A DNA stretch of 50,137 bases from Zygnema cylindricum (lineage: Eukaryota; Streptophyta; Zygnematophyceae; Zygnematales; Zygnemataceae): positions 118,400 to 168,536 of the forward strand of contig JBBHKE010000012.1 in the NCBI GenBank assembly GCA_037447655.1. The letters are read 5' to 3'. Position numbers and translations under genes: made by a program. The notes below the pieces were generated by a model. That model had not been told where the DNA came from. It made no database searches and saw only the letters and a program-made list of their open reading frames with translations. This document shows positions 1 to 11,228 of this stretch, one piece after another (positions within the stretch are counted from its first letter, which is position 1; each line of letters begins with the position of its first letter).

Positions 1-664
1 CCTTACAGGCAAGTAGTGGGAAGTCTAATCTATTTTATGAATTGTACCAGGCCGGATTTAGCTGCAGCTGTAGGAGTGCTGAGTAGAAGTCTAAATGCTC
101 CCACTAAGAAGGATTGGGAGGCAGCTAAGAGAGTCCTTAGATATTTGGTAGGAACTAGAGATCTATGGTTGCATTTGGGTGATGAGAATACTGACATCAC
201 TACTTGGAGTGATGCTAGTTATGGTGATGCTCCGATGAGGAGATGTACTTCTGGATATGTATTATATGTGGGTGATGGGGCTTGCTGTTGGAGTAGCAAA
301 CAGCAAAAGGTTATTGCTCAGTCCACCATGGAGGCTGAGTATATGGCCTCTTGCTCTGCTGTAAAAGAATTGATGTGGGACAAGTCTTTGCTTGGTGAGC
401 TTGGTCACCTTAAGAGTGGTGTGCAAAAAATATTTTGTGATAATCAGGCAGCAATCGCTATTTCTGCAAATCCTAAACACCATTTTAAAGCCAAACACAT
501 GGACATCAGACTCAGCTTTGTTAGAGAGAAAGTAGAAAAAAAAATAATCAGTTTAGAGTACTGACCATATAGTGAGATGGTAGCAGATATGATGACCAAA
601 CCTGTGCCTTCCCCTAAGCTAATTTTTTGCAGGGAGAAGTGTGGTCTAAAATTAAAGATTGACT
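1..664 (+). pseudogene. copia RNase H domain, 3' end of pol (element A)
   Basis: This is the C-terminal end of a copia polyprotein. It contains the RNase HI domain that degrades the RNA strand during reverse transcription. The frame opens at the window edge with the conserved PYRQVVGSLIYFMN stretch that links RT to RNase H. It then shows WSDASYGD, the AQSTMEAEY acidic region, a FCDNQAAIAIS motif and KHMDIR. A TGA at 562-564 interrupts the frame where relatives read Arg (EYRP), a likely CGA to TGA change. The same frame then continues through VADMMTKPVPSP to a final TAG at 664. With the stop, the copy cannot make a full domain end. Homology to the RNase H of element E (23764-24576) is obvious by eye. 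Confidence 0.9.
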
Positions 665-679
665 AGAAAATAAGGGGAG

Positions 680-1726
680 TGTAGAAACTAATGGTTATTA
701 GTATTTTCTAGGTCTGAAAAGAAATATAGAAGTCGAGGCAATCTATCTCTAACTTCTCTCTCAAACTCTCAAACTTGTCGCAGTCACTGAGAAATTGGAG
801 AGGAAGCTAGAGCCATGGCTACCTTGGCTATCATGAGGTTTACGGGAATTTTATATTGGGGTTTATTTATTTAGTTAAAAGGTATGTGTCGGCGGCAGGA
901 TTTGATCCTTGTACCTACCGGCCGGCAGACAGGAAATAGCCGGTAGACTTAGCCGTTAAGTCTAGCCGTAGTATTACGTAACATGTAGTTTGATATTTAT
1001 TTAAATGATTATACGTGCGATAAATCATTAAACTGAAATGAATTACGGGATACATTGATCCAGTAATATATAATGTACGAATTACGGTACGGACAAAATT
1101 CAATACCGCGCATTTGTTTCGTAAGTGAAACAAATACCACGCATGCATTTATTACTGCTACGATTAAATACGAATTTAATCGGACGGCCGGGATTAGCGC
1201 CGAGATCGCGGAGGAAGATTTCGGCGGTTTGTGGCCATCGCCACATCGGATGACGCGTGGCGAAATTCCGTTGGATTGTGGAATCTCCGGAGATTATGGC
1301 ACCGAATCCGGATTTGACATGTGTCGACATTTTGCCCATGTCGTACAATGTCCGTACCTAAAGTACATCGGCAGCTGTACTTTTTCGTACGGAACTCAAT
1401 TCTGATTGGTTCCGTACATCAGTAGATAGACTCTGTGAGAGAGATAGGACTTAGAAAAATTAGAAGATAGGACCCCCTCTCCCAGAGAGCTTCTGTACAA
1501 AAGGTCAACTTTGACCCTCCATAACTTACTGCTCAAGGGAGCAAATTCAGAGATTCTTTTTGCTACCGACTCAAGGGAGTCTTGCCTTTACATGGGTGCA
1601 GGTGGTCAAGGTTTTTGTCTGCCAGGGTGGCAGTTATTTTTGCTGGAACACAAAGGGGTCAGGATTATCCTAGAGGCTTCTTGGAAGCTGTCTTCTCTGA
1701 GGACTTATGGAGGTCTCAGAGTTTCA
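680..1726 (+). repeat. 3' LTR of element A (1047 bp)
   Basis: Starts TGTAGAAACTAATGG right after the purine tract and ends GAGTTTCA, so it has TG...CA ends. It is the same length as the element B 3' LTR (3027-4073) and is related to it along its length. The last 20 bases carry an ATG in frame to read M-E-V-S-E-F-Q, the LTR-encoded Gag start seen in B, E, G and L. The CACGTG box found in sister LTRs is GACGCGTGG here (about 1252), so it is lost. Open frames inside (for example 1073-1405) have no protein similarity I recognise. Confidence 0.88.
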
Positions 1727-2320
1727 TAGTTGGTCAGAGTGTTTGCCTGCCAGGGTGGTTGCATTTTGAAGAGAAAGTCAAAGTTGGTGAATGTGTCCAA
1801 ATCTCATATTCTAACTTTGCATTCTGTGGTGGAACTGAACACACAGAAAGTGTTATTTCATAAGGGTGAAACTATTTCGGGATTGTGATTGTTAAGGGGT
1901 CAGTCATTTGGGCTTTTATAAACTTGGAGTTGGCACTACCTAGATTAGTTTCTTTTGGATTTGCGAATTTTGTGGGAAATGTAGCCCATAGAATTTCAGA
2001 TCATTATAGATGACATGATTTGTATTTGCCAGTGCGACAACCAAACTTATCATACCTCTTGGCCTGACATTGCAAAAAGGACTTGTTAACTTCAATATTA
2101 CGGCTCTGCGCTTGATCATCATAAATGACATGCTTTGTCATTGCCAGTGCGACAACCAAACTTATCATACCTCTTACTGCTTTTTGCAAATAACGGAATT
2201 CCATAGTGTTTACTATGTGTATTTCATATTTACAAAATGAATGTGATTTTGTCTAGTGAAATCATCTACCCATTACCATCTAACGCCATGACCATAGATC
2301 GACCGCTATATTGCTTATTG
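1727..2320. other. Unassigned stretch with old LTR debris
   Basis: No gene seen. 1729-1770 resembles the phrase in LTR E around 25433-25470 (GTCAGAG...CCAGGGTGG), so part may be an older LTR tail in plus orientation. A 115-bp tandem duplication lies inside (next entry). Confidence 0.5.
2006..2177. repeat. Tandem duplication, period 115 bp
   Basis: The segment containing GCCAGTGCGACAACC is present at 2028 and again at 2143, and both copies run on through CAAACTTATCATACCTCTT. About 52 bp of each unit is well conserved and the rest is diverged. Confidence 0.75.
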
Positions 2321-3026
2321 TGAAACTCTGGGACCTCCATGAGTCCTGAGAGAGAACAACTTACACAAAGCTTCCACGAAAACCTTGACCCCTTTGAGTT
2401 TGAGGAAGTATATCTGCTACCTAGACCAACAACAACTTTGATTAGCTTCACCCTTGTGAAGGCAAGACTCCTTTGCGTCCATAACACAAAAAATGGCTTA
2501 ATTTGCTCATCGAGCAGTAAACTATCAATGGTCAAAGTTGACCTTCTGTATAGAAGCTCTGTGGGAGAGAGGCGGCTAGATTAAATTTTCTAAGTCATAG
2601 ATCTCTCTCTAAACCATCTACTATTGAAGTACGAACCAATCAGATGATTGTACAGTACAAAAAGGTAGTAGTGCCGTAGTACTTTCTGTATAACACTTGG
2701 ACAACATAGCTATATAGGTGACGCCTGTCACATCTAGACTTTAAATGAAACTTCTCCGAGATTTCGCAAATCCATGAGATGTTGCCACGTGTCATCCGGT
2801 GTGGAGATGACCGTTAACCGGCAAAGCTGCCATTCTGGAAAGTCGGCTTACGCCATGGCCGTCCGATCCAAATCGACTTTTAATACAGGCCGTCGAAACA
2901 AATGTTCATACCATTTGTTTCGTACTGTATATAAGTATAACAGGTTCTATGCACCTGCACTTAGTTTCGTTAGTTAAATGGAAATTCCTACGTCTACATC
3001 TTTAAATAATTATCGAACCCTATATA
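2321..3026 (-). repeat. LTR of element G, first part (split by B)
   Basis: In sense orientation this is the downstream part of a copia LTR ending ATGGAGGTCCCAGAGTTTCA, with M-E-V-P-E-F-Q as the Gag start. It breaks off at 3026 inside a phrase that relatives continue (AACCTAATATACTTTAGC), and the continuation is found at 26803. A CACGTG box is at 2786-2791. It is the oldest layer of the nest. Confidence 0.82.
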
Positions 3027-4073
3027 TGCAACTTTGAGACCTCCATTGGCCCTCAAAATGGGAAGCTCACACGAAGCCTCTAGGATAACCCTGACCCCTT
3101 TGAGTTTCCTCAAGAATAACTACCACCTTGACAGATAAAAACCTAACAAACTTCAAACCTATGAAGATAAGACTCCCCTTAGTAGATAGCAAAAAGAATC
3201 TGTTAATTTGCTCCCTTGAGTAGTAAGTTATCGAGGGTCAAAGTTGACCTTCTATATAGAAGCTCTCTCAAAGAGAGGGTCCTATCTACCAAGTTTTTCT
3301 AAGTCCTATCTCTCTCTAAAAACTATCTAGTGAAGTACGGCACCAATTATAACACTGTGTCGTACTGAAAGGTACAAGTGCCAGTGTACATTCTGTACGG
3401 CCATTGTACGACATGGCCAACAAGTCGACACATGTCATATTTGGATTTGTTCCTGTAATCCTTGGAGATACCGCAATCCAATGTGGTTGTGCCACGTGTC
3501 AATTGATGTGGCGGTGAACGCAAACCGCCAAAGTCCATTCCACGATCTCGACATCCTTCGCGTCCGTCCGATCAAAACTGGGGTTTAATCGTAGACGTCA
3601 TAAATACTTGCGCGATGTTTGTTTCGCTGTCAAAACATGATGCACGTTTTACGTTTTAGAACCGTACCGTACTCTGTACTTTACAAAACTCTATCCATGC
3701 ATGAAGTATATAGTTTCCGTTAAATGAATTGGTTCACGTCTAATTATTTAAATATTTGTCAAACCTAATATACTTTAGCACAGGTCCTAGACTTGTAGGA
3801 TAAAGATAACCGCTACAAGCTATCTTGGTGGACGGCAAGTACTAGGATCAAATCCTATTTCCGTTAATTTTGCTTTTAGTAAACCTACTAAAAACACCTG
3901 CCTGTCTCTCTTTGGACAGCACAGGCACCCATGGCTCTAGCTCCCTCTTCAACCCTCAATGACTGCGACAATTGTGGGAGCCGAAGAGAGGAGTTAGAGG
4001 CAAACTGCCACGGCTTCCAATCTATATTTCATTTTATACCTAAAAAATACTAAAAGAACCATTAATTTCTACA
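3027..4073 (-). repeat. 3' LTR of element B (1047 bp)
   Basis: On the plus strand it runs TGCAACTTTGAG...AATTTCTACA. It is followed at 4074 by the complement of an AAGGGGAG purine tract and then RNase H. The sense end reads ATGGAGGTCTCAAAGTTGCA (M-E-V-S-K-L-Q). CACGTG is at 3493-3498 in the presumed U3 promoter region. Confidence 0.9.
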
Positions 4074-4083
4074 CTCCCCTTAC

Positions 4084-5620
4084 TTTCTAGTCACTCTTTA
4101 AGTTCAGACCATACTTCTCCTTGCAGAAAATTAGCTTAGGGGAAGGCACAGGCTTGGTCATAATATTTGCTACAATTTTGCTATCTGGTCTGTACTCAAA
4201 ATTGATTATTTTGTTTTCTACCTTCTCTCTAACAAAGCTGAGTCTAATGTCCATGTGTTTGTCTTTAAAATGATGTTTAGGATTGGCAGCAATAGCGATT
4301 GCTGCCTGATTATCACAAAAAAAATTATACACACCATTTTTAAGGTGACCAAGCTCACCAAGCAAAGACTTGACCCACATCAATTCTTCTACAACTGAGC
4401 AAAGGGCCATATACTCAGCTTTCATGGTGGACAAAGCAATTACCTTTTGTTGTTTGCTACTCCAGCAACAAGCCCCATCACCTACATATAATACATATCC
4501 AGAAGTTCATCTCCTCATCGGAGCATCACCATAACTGGCATCCCTCCAAGTAGTGATTTCAATATTCCCCCCACCCAAATGCAGCCATAGATCCCTAGTT
4601 CTTATCAAATATCTAAGGACACTCTTAGCTGCCTCCTAATCTCTCTTAGTGGGAGCATTTAGATTTCTACTCAGCACTCCTACAACTACAGCAAAATTCG
4701 GTCGGGTACAATTTATAAAATAGATTAGGCTGCATGTACTTCTGTTCTTCAAAACCTAATTCTACGTCTAAGATTATGACTCTTTCTTCCACACTCCCCT
4801 CACTTCCCTTCTTTAACTCCATCGGAGTTGTACAACTTTTAGCCTTATCCATCTAAAACTTTTCCAACATGTTCCCTATTGTTTTTTTTCTGAGTTAGTC
4901 TTATAATCTTTCTTTCTTGGTCTCTTTCTACTTGAATTCCCAAAATATATCTTGCCTCCCCCATATCTTTAATCTCAAATCTCCCCTTAAGATCGGTTTT
5001 CATTTTATTAATTTTGTCCATTGATTTACTTAAAACAAGCAAATCATCCATAGAAACAGCAATAAACATAACACCTTCAACATCTTCAAAAACATTAATT
5101 TAGTGATATGAGCCGATCTAGATTTATCCTAGACCGGTAAGAAACTCATCAAGCTTCTTATTCCACTGTCGGGGCGCCTGTTTCAAACCATAAAGAGATT
5201 TTATCAGCCGGCATTCTTTACTCTCCTCTCCATGCTCCACAAATCCTTCAAGTTGTCGCATGAAGTTTTCCTCTTCCAATTCTCTATTTAAAAAGGTTGT
5301 GTTGATGTCCATTTGGTGCACCTCCTTGTCTTGCGATGCTGCCAGACTGAGAAGTATGTTGATGGAGGGAAATCTGACAACCATGGCAAAGGTTTCCTCA
5401 TAATCGATTCCCTCTTTCTGTGTAAATCCTTTTGCCACTAACCGGGCCTTGAAGCGCTCAATGGTGTTATTTGGGTCCATTTATATTTGAACACCCACTT
5501 ACAGCCGATTAGTTTTTGGTTAGGCGGACAATCTACTGGCTCCCAAGTATCGGCTGCCATAATTGAGGCCATCTCCTCATTGATGGTTGTTTTCCACCGG
5601 TTCCTTTCTGGACAATTCAT
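4084..5620 (-). pseudogene. copia RT and RNase H of element B, degenerate
   Basis: Reverse transcriptase with RNase H, which copies element RNA into DNA in the virus-like particle. Read leftward, 5620-5124 holds the RT start: GCKWVFK, then [19 protein letters not shown], and SLYGLKQAPRQWNKKLDEF. 5069-4845 has the palm region with DDLLVLSKS. The catalytic motif is SMDD instead of YVDD, so both residues before the aspartates are changed. 4852-4667 is the connection (TPMELKKG). 4434-4084 is the RNase H end with FCDNQAAIAIAANPKHHFK and IMTKPVPSPKL. Frame changes occur near 5480, 5100, 4850 and 4650. The protein is in at least five pieces and cannot be functional. Confidence 0.88.
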
Positions 5621-5639
5621 CGCCTCTCCATAAGTCCGA

Positions 5640-6011
5640 GGTTCATCCGGATGAGAGAGTTTTGTTACCTTTTTGTTAACTGTTTTTCTTGCATTTTTTT
5701 GCTCCTTCTCCTTCCTGCCTCAAAATCTGTGGCCGGAATATATGGTTCCCGTGGATTCTTTCAAACAATCTCGGCTTCTCCCTTGTGTTTGATTTTGAAT
5801 CAATTTCCACCACGTCTTCCTCTATCGGTAGAGTTATCACTGGAGTTTCCGCGGTCGAGTCCTTTTCAGTCTGATTTGTACATGCAAGAATGTCATCTTC
5901 TATGATTCTTGGATAATTAGGAAGCTCAAATTTGTCAGAATTTTCTGACTCAAATCTGATTTTTACTGACTTTGTATACTTGAAGGGATCTAGAGACTTT
6001 CTTTCATCCAT
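5640..6011 (-). pseudogene. pol linker between integrase and RT (element B)
   Basis: An acidic, low-conservation spacer typical of copia pol, beginning around MDERKSLDPFKYTKSVKIR. The same wording occurs in element E at 22593 on (DEGKSIDPFKYTKPVRIR). Near the right end E reads PASEFEGGRR, whereas B is out of frame at the equivalent place. It has no catalytic role that I know of; it connects integrase to RT. Confidence 0.75.
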
Positions 6012-6085
6012 AACTACTAGATATTTTACTAAGATTTTATCTTTCTTTTTTAGATCATAAATTTTGTATCCTTTTCATCCTCATC

Positions 6086-6932
6086 TTATCTTAATAAGTA
6101 CCCCGGTTTTTCTTTTGGATCTAGCTTCCAATTAGACCGATCTGTATCTAGACTGAACCTTTGACTGCCAAAAACTTTTAAGTGAGATATGTTTGGTTTA
6201 CGGCCAGTCCGTCTCTCATAAATTGTTTGGCCTTTTATCGTTGAAGTGAGAACTTTATGTTTGAGGTTATTAGCACAGTTTATTGCTTCTGCCCAAAACC
6301 TTTTTCCTATCTTCTTATCCGGCAACAAACTTCTAGTACCATCACTCAGTGTTCTATTTAATCTTTGAGCTACCACATTTTGTTCCGGGTTTTTTTGGAA
6401 CTGTCTTTTGGTGTTGGACTCCATCTTCCCTCAAAAAATCGACAAACTGGTTAGAGGTATACTCTCCACCATTGTCACTCTTTAATCTGTTAATTGAGGT
6501 TTTATGGAGTTTTTCACTCCATGTTTTATATTGTCTATAACATTCCTGAGCATCTGACTTATTTTTAAAAAACTACACCGTAGAATACCAAGACCAATCA
6601 TCATTGATAGTCATCATTAATCTCTTCCCTCCGGATGAGGGCACTTTGGCCGATCCCCAAATATCTGTGTGTACTAAATCTAGAATCTTTTCCCCCTTAT
6701 AGGTGGCTTTTTTTGGGAAGGGTAACCTGTGTGCTTTACCTTGAGCACATCCACTACAATCACTTAGATTCTCACACTCACCAAACTTAATCCCTTCCAC
6801 TACTCCCATCTTTTTCATCTCTCTTAACTTATCGAGATTCACATGCCCAAGCCTTTTATGCCACAACATTATATCATGAACACTAGCATAATAAAGTTTC
6901 ATTGTTTCATTACTTAAAATTAGCCTAAACAT
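6086..6932 (-). pseudogene. copia integrase (element B), degenerate
   Basis: Integrase inserts the cDNA into the genome. 6932-6573 has the GAG-pre-integrase zinc-binding region (WHKRLGHVNLDKL ... CSGCAQGKAHRLPFPK) followed by LDLVHTDIWG with the first catalytic Asp. The region around the second Asp, seen as RSDNGGEF in E, corresponds to 6440-6560 and is out of frame. 6424-6086 contains the region after it: VVAQRLNRTL, then AEAINCANNLKHKVLTS, YERRTGRKPNISHLKVFG. At least one frameshift separates the two parts. Confidence 0.85.
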
Positions 6933-6947
6933 CCCTTGGCTACCTTT

Positions 6948-7487
6948 CTAAGCAATGAAATAGACCTCTTCCTCAAAACTAGCAGTAAAGACTCCTTCCC
7001 TAGTGCTAGTAAAAAAACCCTTATCATAAAATTCCGATGTAGAGATGAAGTTTTTGTTGAGCTCCGAAATAAACAATACATCGGAGAATGTAACTATGGA
7101 TGTCTTTCCTTCTACTAACACTTTCAGATCTATCAATCCTACAAAAGTATTAGTGACTATCCTCCCATCTCCGTACTCTTATTTTACAGTAGGAATCTTT
7201 CTTATCCTAGTGAACAGGTGTTTATCCTTACACATGTGCATGGAGGCACCTGAATATACAATCCATCCTGCTTCACCTTTCAATCCACCGAAAGCAAATT
7301 TATGCTTTCGTGGAATTTGGACCTCATTTTTTGCCTCTAACTCCTCACCCAATAGGAGCTCATCGTCCCCGTCCTTCGATTCCGCCTCATGTTTTTGTGT
7401 CACAAGGGCCTTTTTCTTTCCTCTTGGGGATCCACCAGTCTGCCCCTCCTTTAACCGAAGCTCGGTTAGCTTAGTACACTCTGCCAT
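6948..7487 (-). pseudogene. copia aspartic protease region (element B)
   Basis: The protease cleaves the polyprotein. 7487-7179 begins with MAECTKLTELRLKEG, the end of the Gag zinc knuckle. It continues through a charged linker to GWIVYSGASMHMCKDKHLF. The catalytic triplet, DSG in element E, is YSG here, so the active-site Asp is lost. 7136-6948 continues with DLKVLVEGKTSIVTFSDVLFI. A frameshift lies near 7150. Confidence 0.82.
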
Positions 7488-7499
7488 ATAGTGTACTGG

Positions 7500-7767
7500 T
7501 TTTTTGCAAAATTAACAAAACCCCTTGGAGACCCTCGGTTCCGATTCATCGCACTAAGATTTTTGTCCTCCTCCTCCATAGTTTCCTAGTGATTTCTGGG
7601 ATCCTTGCTCCTCCAATTAGTTCCTCTTGCGAAAGCTTGTCCACTCTTCCCCCGCCTTCGGATCTCAATTGTATTCTCTCGGACAAGAATCATCCCTACC
7701 ATAAAAATCCAGATCCACCTGGAATCTGGCAAATCTCGCTCACGGTTGACTATGTTTTCATAGTCAT
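7500..7767 (-). pseudogene. gag of element B, third (C-terminal) piece
   Basis: Carries the late Gag phrase DDYENIVNR and the zinc knuckle near 7490-7530, which has a TAA stop inside the C-x2-C half. The piece starts right after element C's LTR. Its missing upstream codons are found at 18770, beyond element C, in the same reading frame relative to relatives I (33719-33790) and E (20810-20830). An ORF caller fuses the end of C's LTR (M-V-E-N-G-Y-D-Q-Q) to this piece; that fusion is an insertion artefact. Confidence 0.82.
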
Positions 7768-7772
7768 CGGGT
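7768..7772. other. Target-site duplication CGGGT, left copy (element C)
   Basis: CGGGT lies directly before TGTTGGTC, the plus-strand start of C's LTR. The second copy is at 18765-18769, right after the far LTR end CAACA. B's gag frame resumes on each side. Confidence 0.85.
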
Positions 7773-8946
7773 TGTTGGTCATAGCCATTTTCAACCATGA
7801 ATTTACCCTCGGAAGCACCATAGACTACCCCAAAAACAGCCTACTTTGAGTCCACTCAGACTTCTACAAAATTACCAAAACAATCTGACTCTACATAAAC
7901 AGATATTCCCTAGGCCACTAAGTATCCTCACAAATTTTCATATGAAAATACCAAACATAATTATCACACCACTCAGTCAAAGTTGCAGAAAAACAGTTGC
8001 CAGAATTTTGATAAATCTGACCACCTTCACAATGAAGTCCCAAGAAAACAAGAAACACACTAGGTCTGCAAATTTTTCACAATATTTTCAATACAAATAA
8101 GAACACACATGCAAAATTTCAGATAATTTTGCCAATAAAACTGAGAGAAATCCTCAGATGAAATTACCAAAAAAGGAGCAAAATCAGTTTTTGTCCAAAA
8201 AGTTCCTAAGTCCAAAAATGACTAAGTCCTACAAATATACACTGAGCTTACTACTGACTGTACGGAGGCATACCATCCGTACGTAACCTATCAACTACCT
8301 CTATTAATGTGAGTATACCCGAATACTTCGTGATATGTCATAAACAAAATATCTACACTAATATTTAATACACATAGGACAAAACATTGTTGTAAATGTT
8401 TACAAACCTTACGAATTTTGTAAAATGAATGAGGACAATCCAAAATAAATATCATGTGATGGACGCGATTTCGCGTCCCTCACCAACATCGTACGTAGCT
8501 TCTTATTCAGCATAATTAATGTCGTGTCACGCGATAACACAATCCACTTGACTAACTGACGTCACCTCATCCAAATTAGTCCGTATTGGCGGAGTCCTTT
8601 TCACTCAATGTCGCTCACTCCACTTTCAGTTCGAATTCCTTTCGCCATCATTATGATTCCTACCTGCGGCGTACCTTTCCAAAACATTCCAAATCGGATC
8701 GCTTCACGATCCGTTGTACATTTGACTCATATATTCCTATCTTTCCTTATGTTTGTTTGCGCCACTCAATTAATTGCGTACATCCCAAAAAAATTAGTAT
8801 CGTTACTCCCCCAATTTGCAAATCCATTCGAACCTCCACAGTAAATCAAGATAGCATACGCATTAAAAATCGAGTAAAGTATTCACGAACCATTGTTTAC
8901 GCACGAAACGTCAAGTACGCTCGAAACTCACTTTTGAAAAACAACA
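7773..8946 (-). repeat. Left (3') LTR of element C (1174 bp)
   Basis: Plus-strand ends are TGTTGGTC...AAAAACAACA. It is followed by CTCCCCTG, the complement of a polypurine tract, which marks it as the 3' LTR of a minus-strand element. Near-duplicate of 11229-12340. The sense end carries an ATG reading M-V-E-N-G-Y-D-Q-Q. The open frames inside (7846-8100, 8586-8963) are not conserved proteins. Confidence 0.88.
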
Positions 8947-9845
8947 CTCCCCTGAAAATTTAGTTTCGTGCATTCGGAAAAAAATAAAAGCAGAGTAACT
9001 GCTATGGTTGCGATGTCAAAGCAGCGCAACTGCGTTGTCGAATAAGGGCAGTATAGCAGCATAACAACATAATAGCATAGCAACATAGCAACGTAGCATA
9101 GCAACGTAGCAAGATGTGTCCAAATTCTCCACTGCTTCCGCTGCGCCAAGACTGCTCCAGCTTCCTGCTGCTATTTCTTCCAAAATGTGTCCTCTCATAC
9201 CATTGCTTCTGCTGCCTCATTCTACGTCTTCAAAAATTAAAACCTTTCTTTTTCAACCAATTTCAAAAATCAAAATGCTAAATTCGAAATTCCACACATA
9301 TTACCAAATATTAAAGGTAATCACCTCCATATAATCACTTTTTCACCCCGTTTTCTTTTGACCACATTTTGCATATGTTTTCTTCTACGGTTGAATCTTT
9401 GAATTCTATTTTTTCCTTTCGTTTTCTTACTGAATTTTGATAATTTTTCAATTTTCACAATTTTATTTTCTTTTCCGATATTATAAACTTCTTCACTTAC
9501 TCTATTTTTTTTGAACACTTTCCCTCTCTCCTTCTCTATGTGCATTAATCTCCTTACACAAATTATTTTCAATTTCCACTCCCAAGTAATTTTCATGTTC
9601 TCCTACTATTCTCACTTCAATAACCTCTTCCTCTTGCAAATCTTTGTCACTCACCAATCTATCGTTGGAATAATTGACAAATTGACAAAAACTGACTATT
9701 TTTCTGTCACCTCTTTCTCCACTCCATTTCCGGTAGCAACAAATTTTTCATTTCGTTCCTCATTTTCCATATTTCCAAAAGCACCAATCAGCAAGTATAC
9801 AAATTCGTTGACAGGAAGTCTATCCCTTCATGTAGGGGGTCCAAC
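8947..9845 (-). other. Internal non-coding region of element C
   Basis: Lies between the polypurine tract and gag, where pol would be in an autonomous element. No pol motif in any frame. 8990-9120 is a cryptic repeat built from AGCATAGCAACGTAGC-like words. 9340-9600 is T/C-rich. The minus frame 9321-9596 has no recognisable domain. Confidence 0.7.
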
Positions 9846-10532
9846 TCAATTGTCATCCCATTCCTTTCTAAAAGTTCTTGTGACACATGCACTTTTATAT
9901 AGCAGACATACCTTGAAGGTATATCCTATATCATTACTGTAAAAAAAAAAATTTGACTTAAAACCTTTTATATTTTTCTGGAACTGTGGTCTGACATCTT
10001 GAAAACTCCCCCTATTCTTTTGAGCCTCTTTACTAGCCTTTTCTTTTAAAACACACCTGATTGCTAAAGGTAAGTTCCAATCATTTTTATCAGCTTCCTC
10101 CTGCAATATCATTTTCTACAAACAATATTTGTATCCCAATACAGTAATTCAGCATACTACCTCCATCATACTTGTACTCAACTATTTTTGTGACATTACT
10201 CATCCAGTGATACACAGAAGTCTTTTGATATCCACGTTCTAAGCACTTCCATAATTCAGTTGCACTTTCCAGACGAAGGTAGGTCATTACAAGTTCCTCG
10301 GTCAAGGATAGCTTGATAATCCGTAGACACTCATCGTTCTTCTCCTCCCATCCAACCGATGATTCAGCACATATCCCATCCACTACATCTTCCTCAATTT
10401 GAAATAGCCTTCCATAATACTCCTCCAATAGTAATATTTAGAACCATCAAATATGGGCAAGATTGATTCATCCGAAATGGGTAGCCATGGGTGTGGGCCC
10501 ATAACCTGTTGTCCATAGCCATATCCAGCCAT
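9846..10532 (-). pseudogene. Gag of element C, with frame breaks
   Basis: Gag builds the virus-like particle. ATG at 10530-10532 lies inside the LTR-like end and reads M-A-G-Y-G-Y-G-Q-Q-V-M-G-P. A repeated LPI-D-S phrase follows, then SLTEELVMTYLRLESATELWKCLE (10300-10250), YKYDGGSMLNYC, and DKNDWNLPLAIRCVL near 10080-10050. The zinc-knuckle region near 9930 reads FFFYSNDIGYTFKVC: the first two Cys and the His of C-x2-C-x4-H-x4-C are not all present. The same gag type occurs in element F (48494-49832), which has ELVMTYL-type and DKKDWNLSQAIR phrases. Frame shifts near 10428 and 10100 make it non-functional. Confidence 0.78.
10493..10506 (-). promoter_or_regulatory. Primer-binding site (half-tRNA iMet type), element C
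   Basis: Sense sequence GGTTATGGGCCCAC follows CAACA, the expected LTR end. It is complementary to the anticodon arm of initiator tRNA-Met (GTGGGCCCATAACC). It lies inside gag and encodes V-M-G-P. Confidence 0.72.
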
Positions 10533-10690
10533 GGATTTACCCTCGGAAGCACCACATACTACCCCAAAAATAGCCTACTTTGAGTCCACTCAGAATTCTA
10601 TAGATTAAACAAAACAGGCTGAAACTACATGAACAGATATTTTCTAGGCCACTTAGTATTCCCACAAAATTTCATATGGAACATAAAAGA
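10507..10690 (-). repeat. Diverged LTR 3' end adjacent to gag of C
   Basis: TGTTGTCC...CCCTCGGAAGCACCACATACTACCCC matches the end of C's LTRs but is clearly more diverged than they are from each other. Similarity fades near 10690-10740. It is the LTR end actually joined to the PBS and gag. Confidence 0.7.
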
Positions 10691-10740
10691 CCTCACGGTT
10701 TAAAGTTAGTAAGTCATAAAAATATAGGTCAGCTTAATCG

Positions 10741-11228
10741 CTCCAAACGTTCTATTTTTTGGACGTCAAAATCTGATGTCGTACATATCACAAGCCACTA
10801 TTGTAATCCGCTATAAATTTTTTAGAGGCTGCATATGTCAATTTTTTCATTTTCTCTCCGTGTTGCATTTGTGATTATTGGATTAACGATTTTTATCGGC
10901 TATAAAAGTTGATGTTAGGTATCCTGTCCTTGGGAACATAAAAAATATCCTATTGTTGATTATTGGATTTTTCAAACTTATATCAATCCCTACACATGCA
11001 TCTGTCAAAGGGATGGTCAAATCCATGAATTACAAGAGAAAGTCCTTCCATAACTACAACCTTTTAATTACCTAATTGTGATGGTGGTTAGAAACCCTTG
11101 AGATTAATTTAGTACCGATTTCGACTCAATCGTTTTTTTTGGTTTTACTAACTAGAAAACAACCAGAGGGGGGAGGGTGCTCGGTATCACAGAGGTCTTG
11201 ATAGTAACAAACTAAATGGAAGCATTCT
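10741..11228. other. Unassigned stretch inside element C
   Basis: No gene or recognised repeat. It separates the diverged LTR end (10507-10690) from the well-preserved right LTR, which begins abruptly at 11229 with its terminal ~35 bp missing. Confidence 0.5.

Larger units (their letters stand above)
1..1726 (+). mobile_element. Element A: 3' end of a Ty1/copia retrotransposon
   Basis: Only the RNase H end of pol, the polypurine tract (about 667-679) and the 3' LTR lie in the window. The 5' part is cut by the window start. The order RNase H, AAGGGGAG tract, LTR beginning TG is the standard 3' architecture of a Ty1/copia element. The coding end and LTR are closely related to elements B and E further along, so A belongs to the same lineage. 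The five bases after the LTR are TAGTT; the matching duplication would lie outside the window and cannot be checked. Confidence 0.9.

Noticed and set aside
1073-1405. 110-aa open frame in LTR A
   Set aside because: It lies in an LTR and has no domain. The frame is not evidently kept in sister LTRs.
7586-7798. Short Gag-like frame with an LTR-type start fused to a late Gag phrase
   Set aside because: It is the end of C's LTR read into B's gag across an insertion boundary. The TSD CGGGT and the missing codons at 18770 show it is not a real fused gene.
7804-7830. CCCTCGGAAGCACCA as the complement of a primer-binding site for C
   Set aside because: It is inside the LTR, since the Gag start and CAACA end lie beyond it. 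The GGTTATGGGCCCA site next to the true end fits better.
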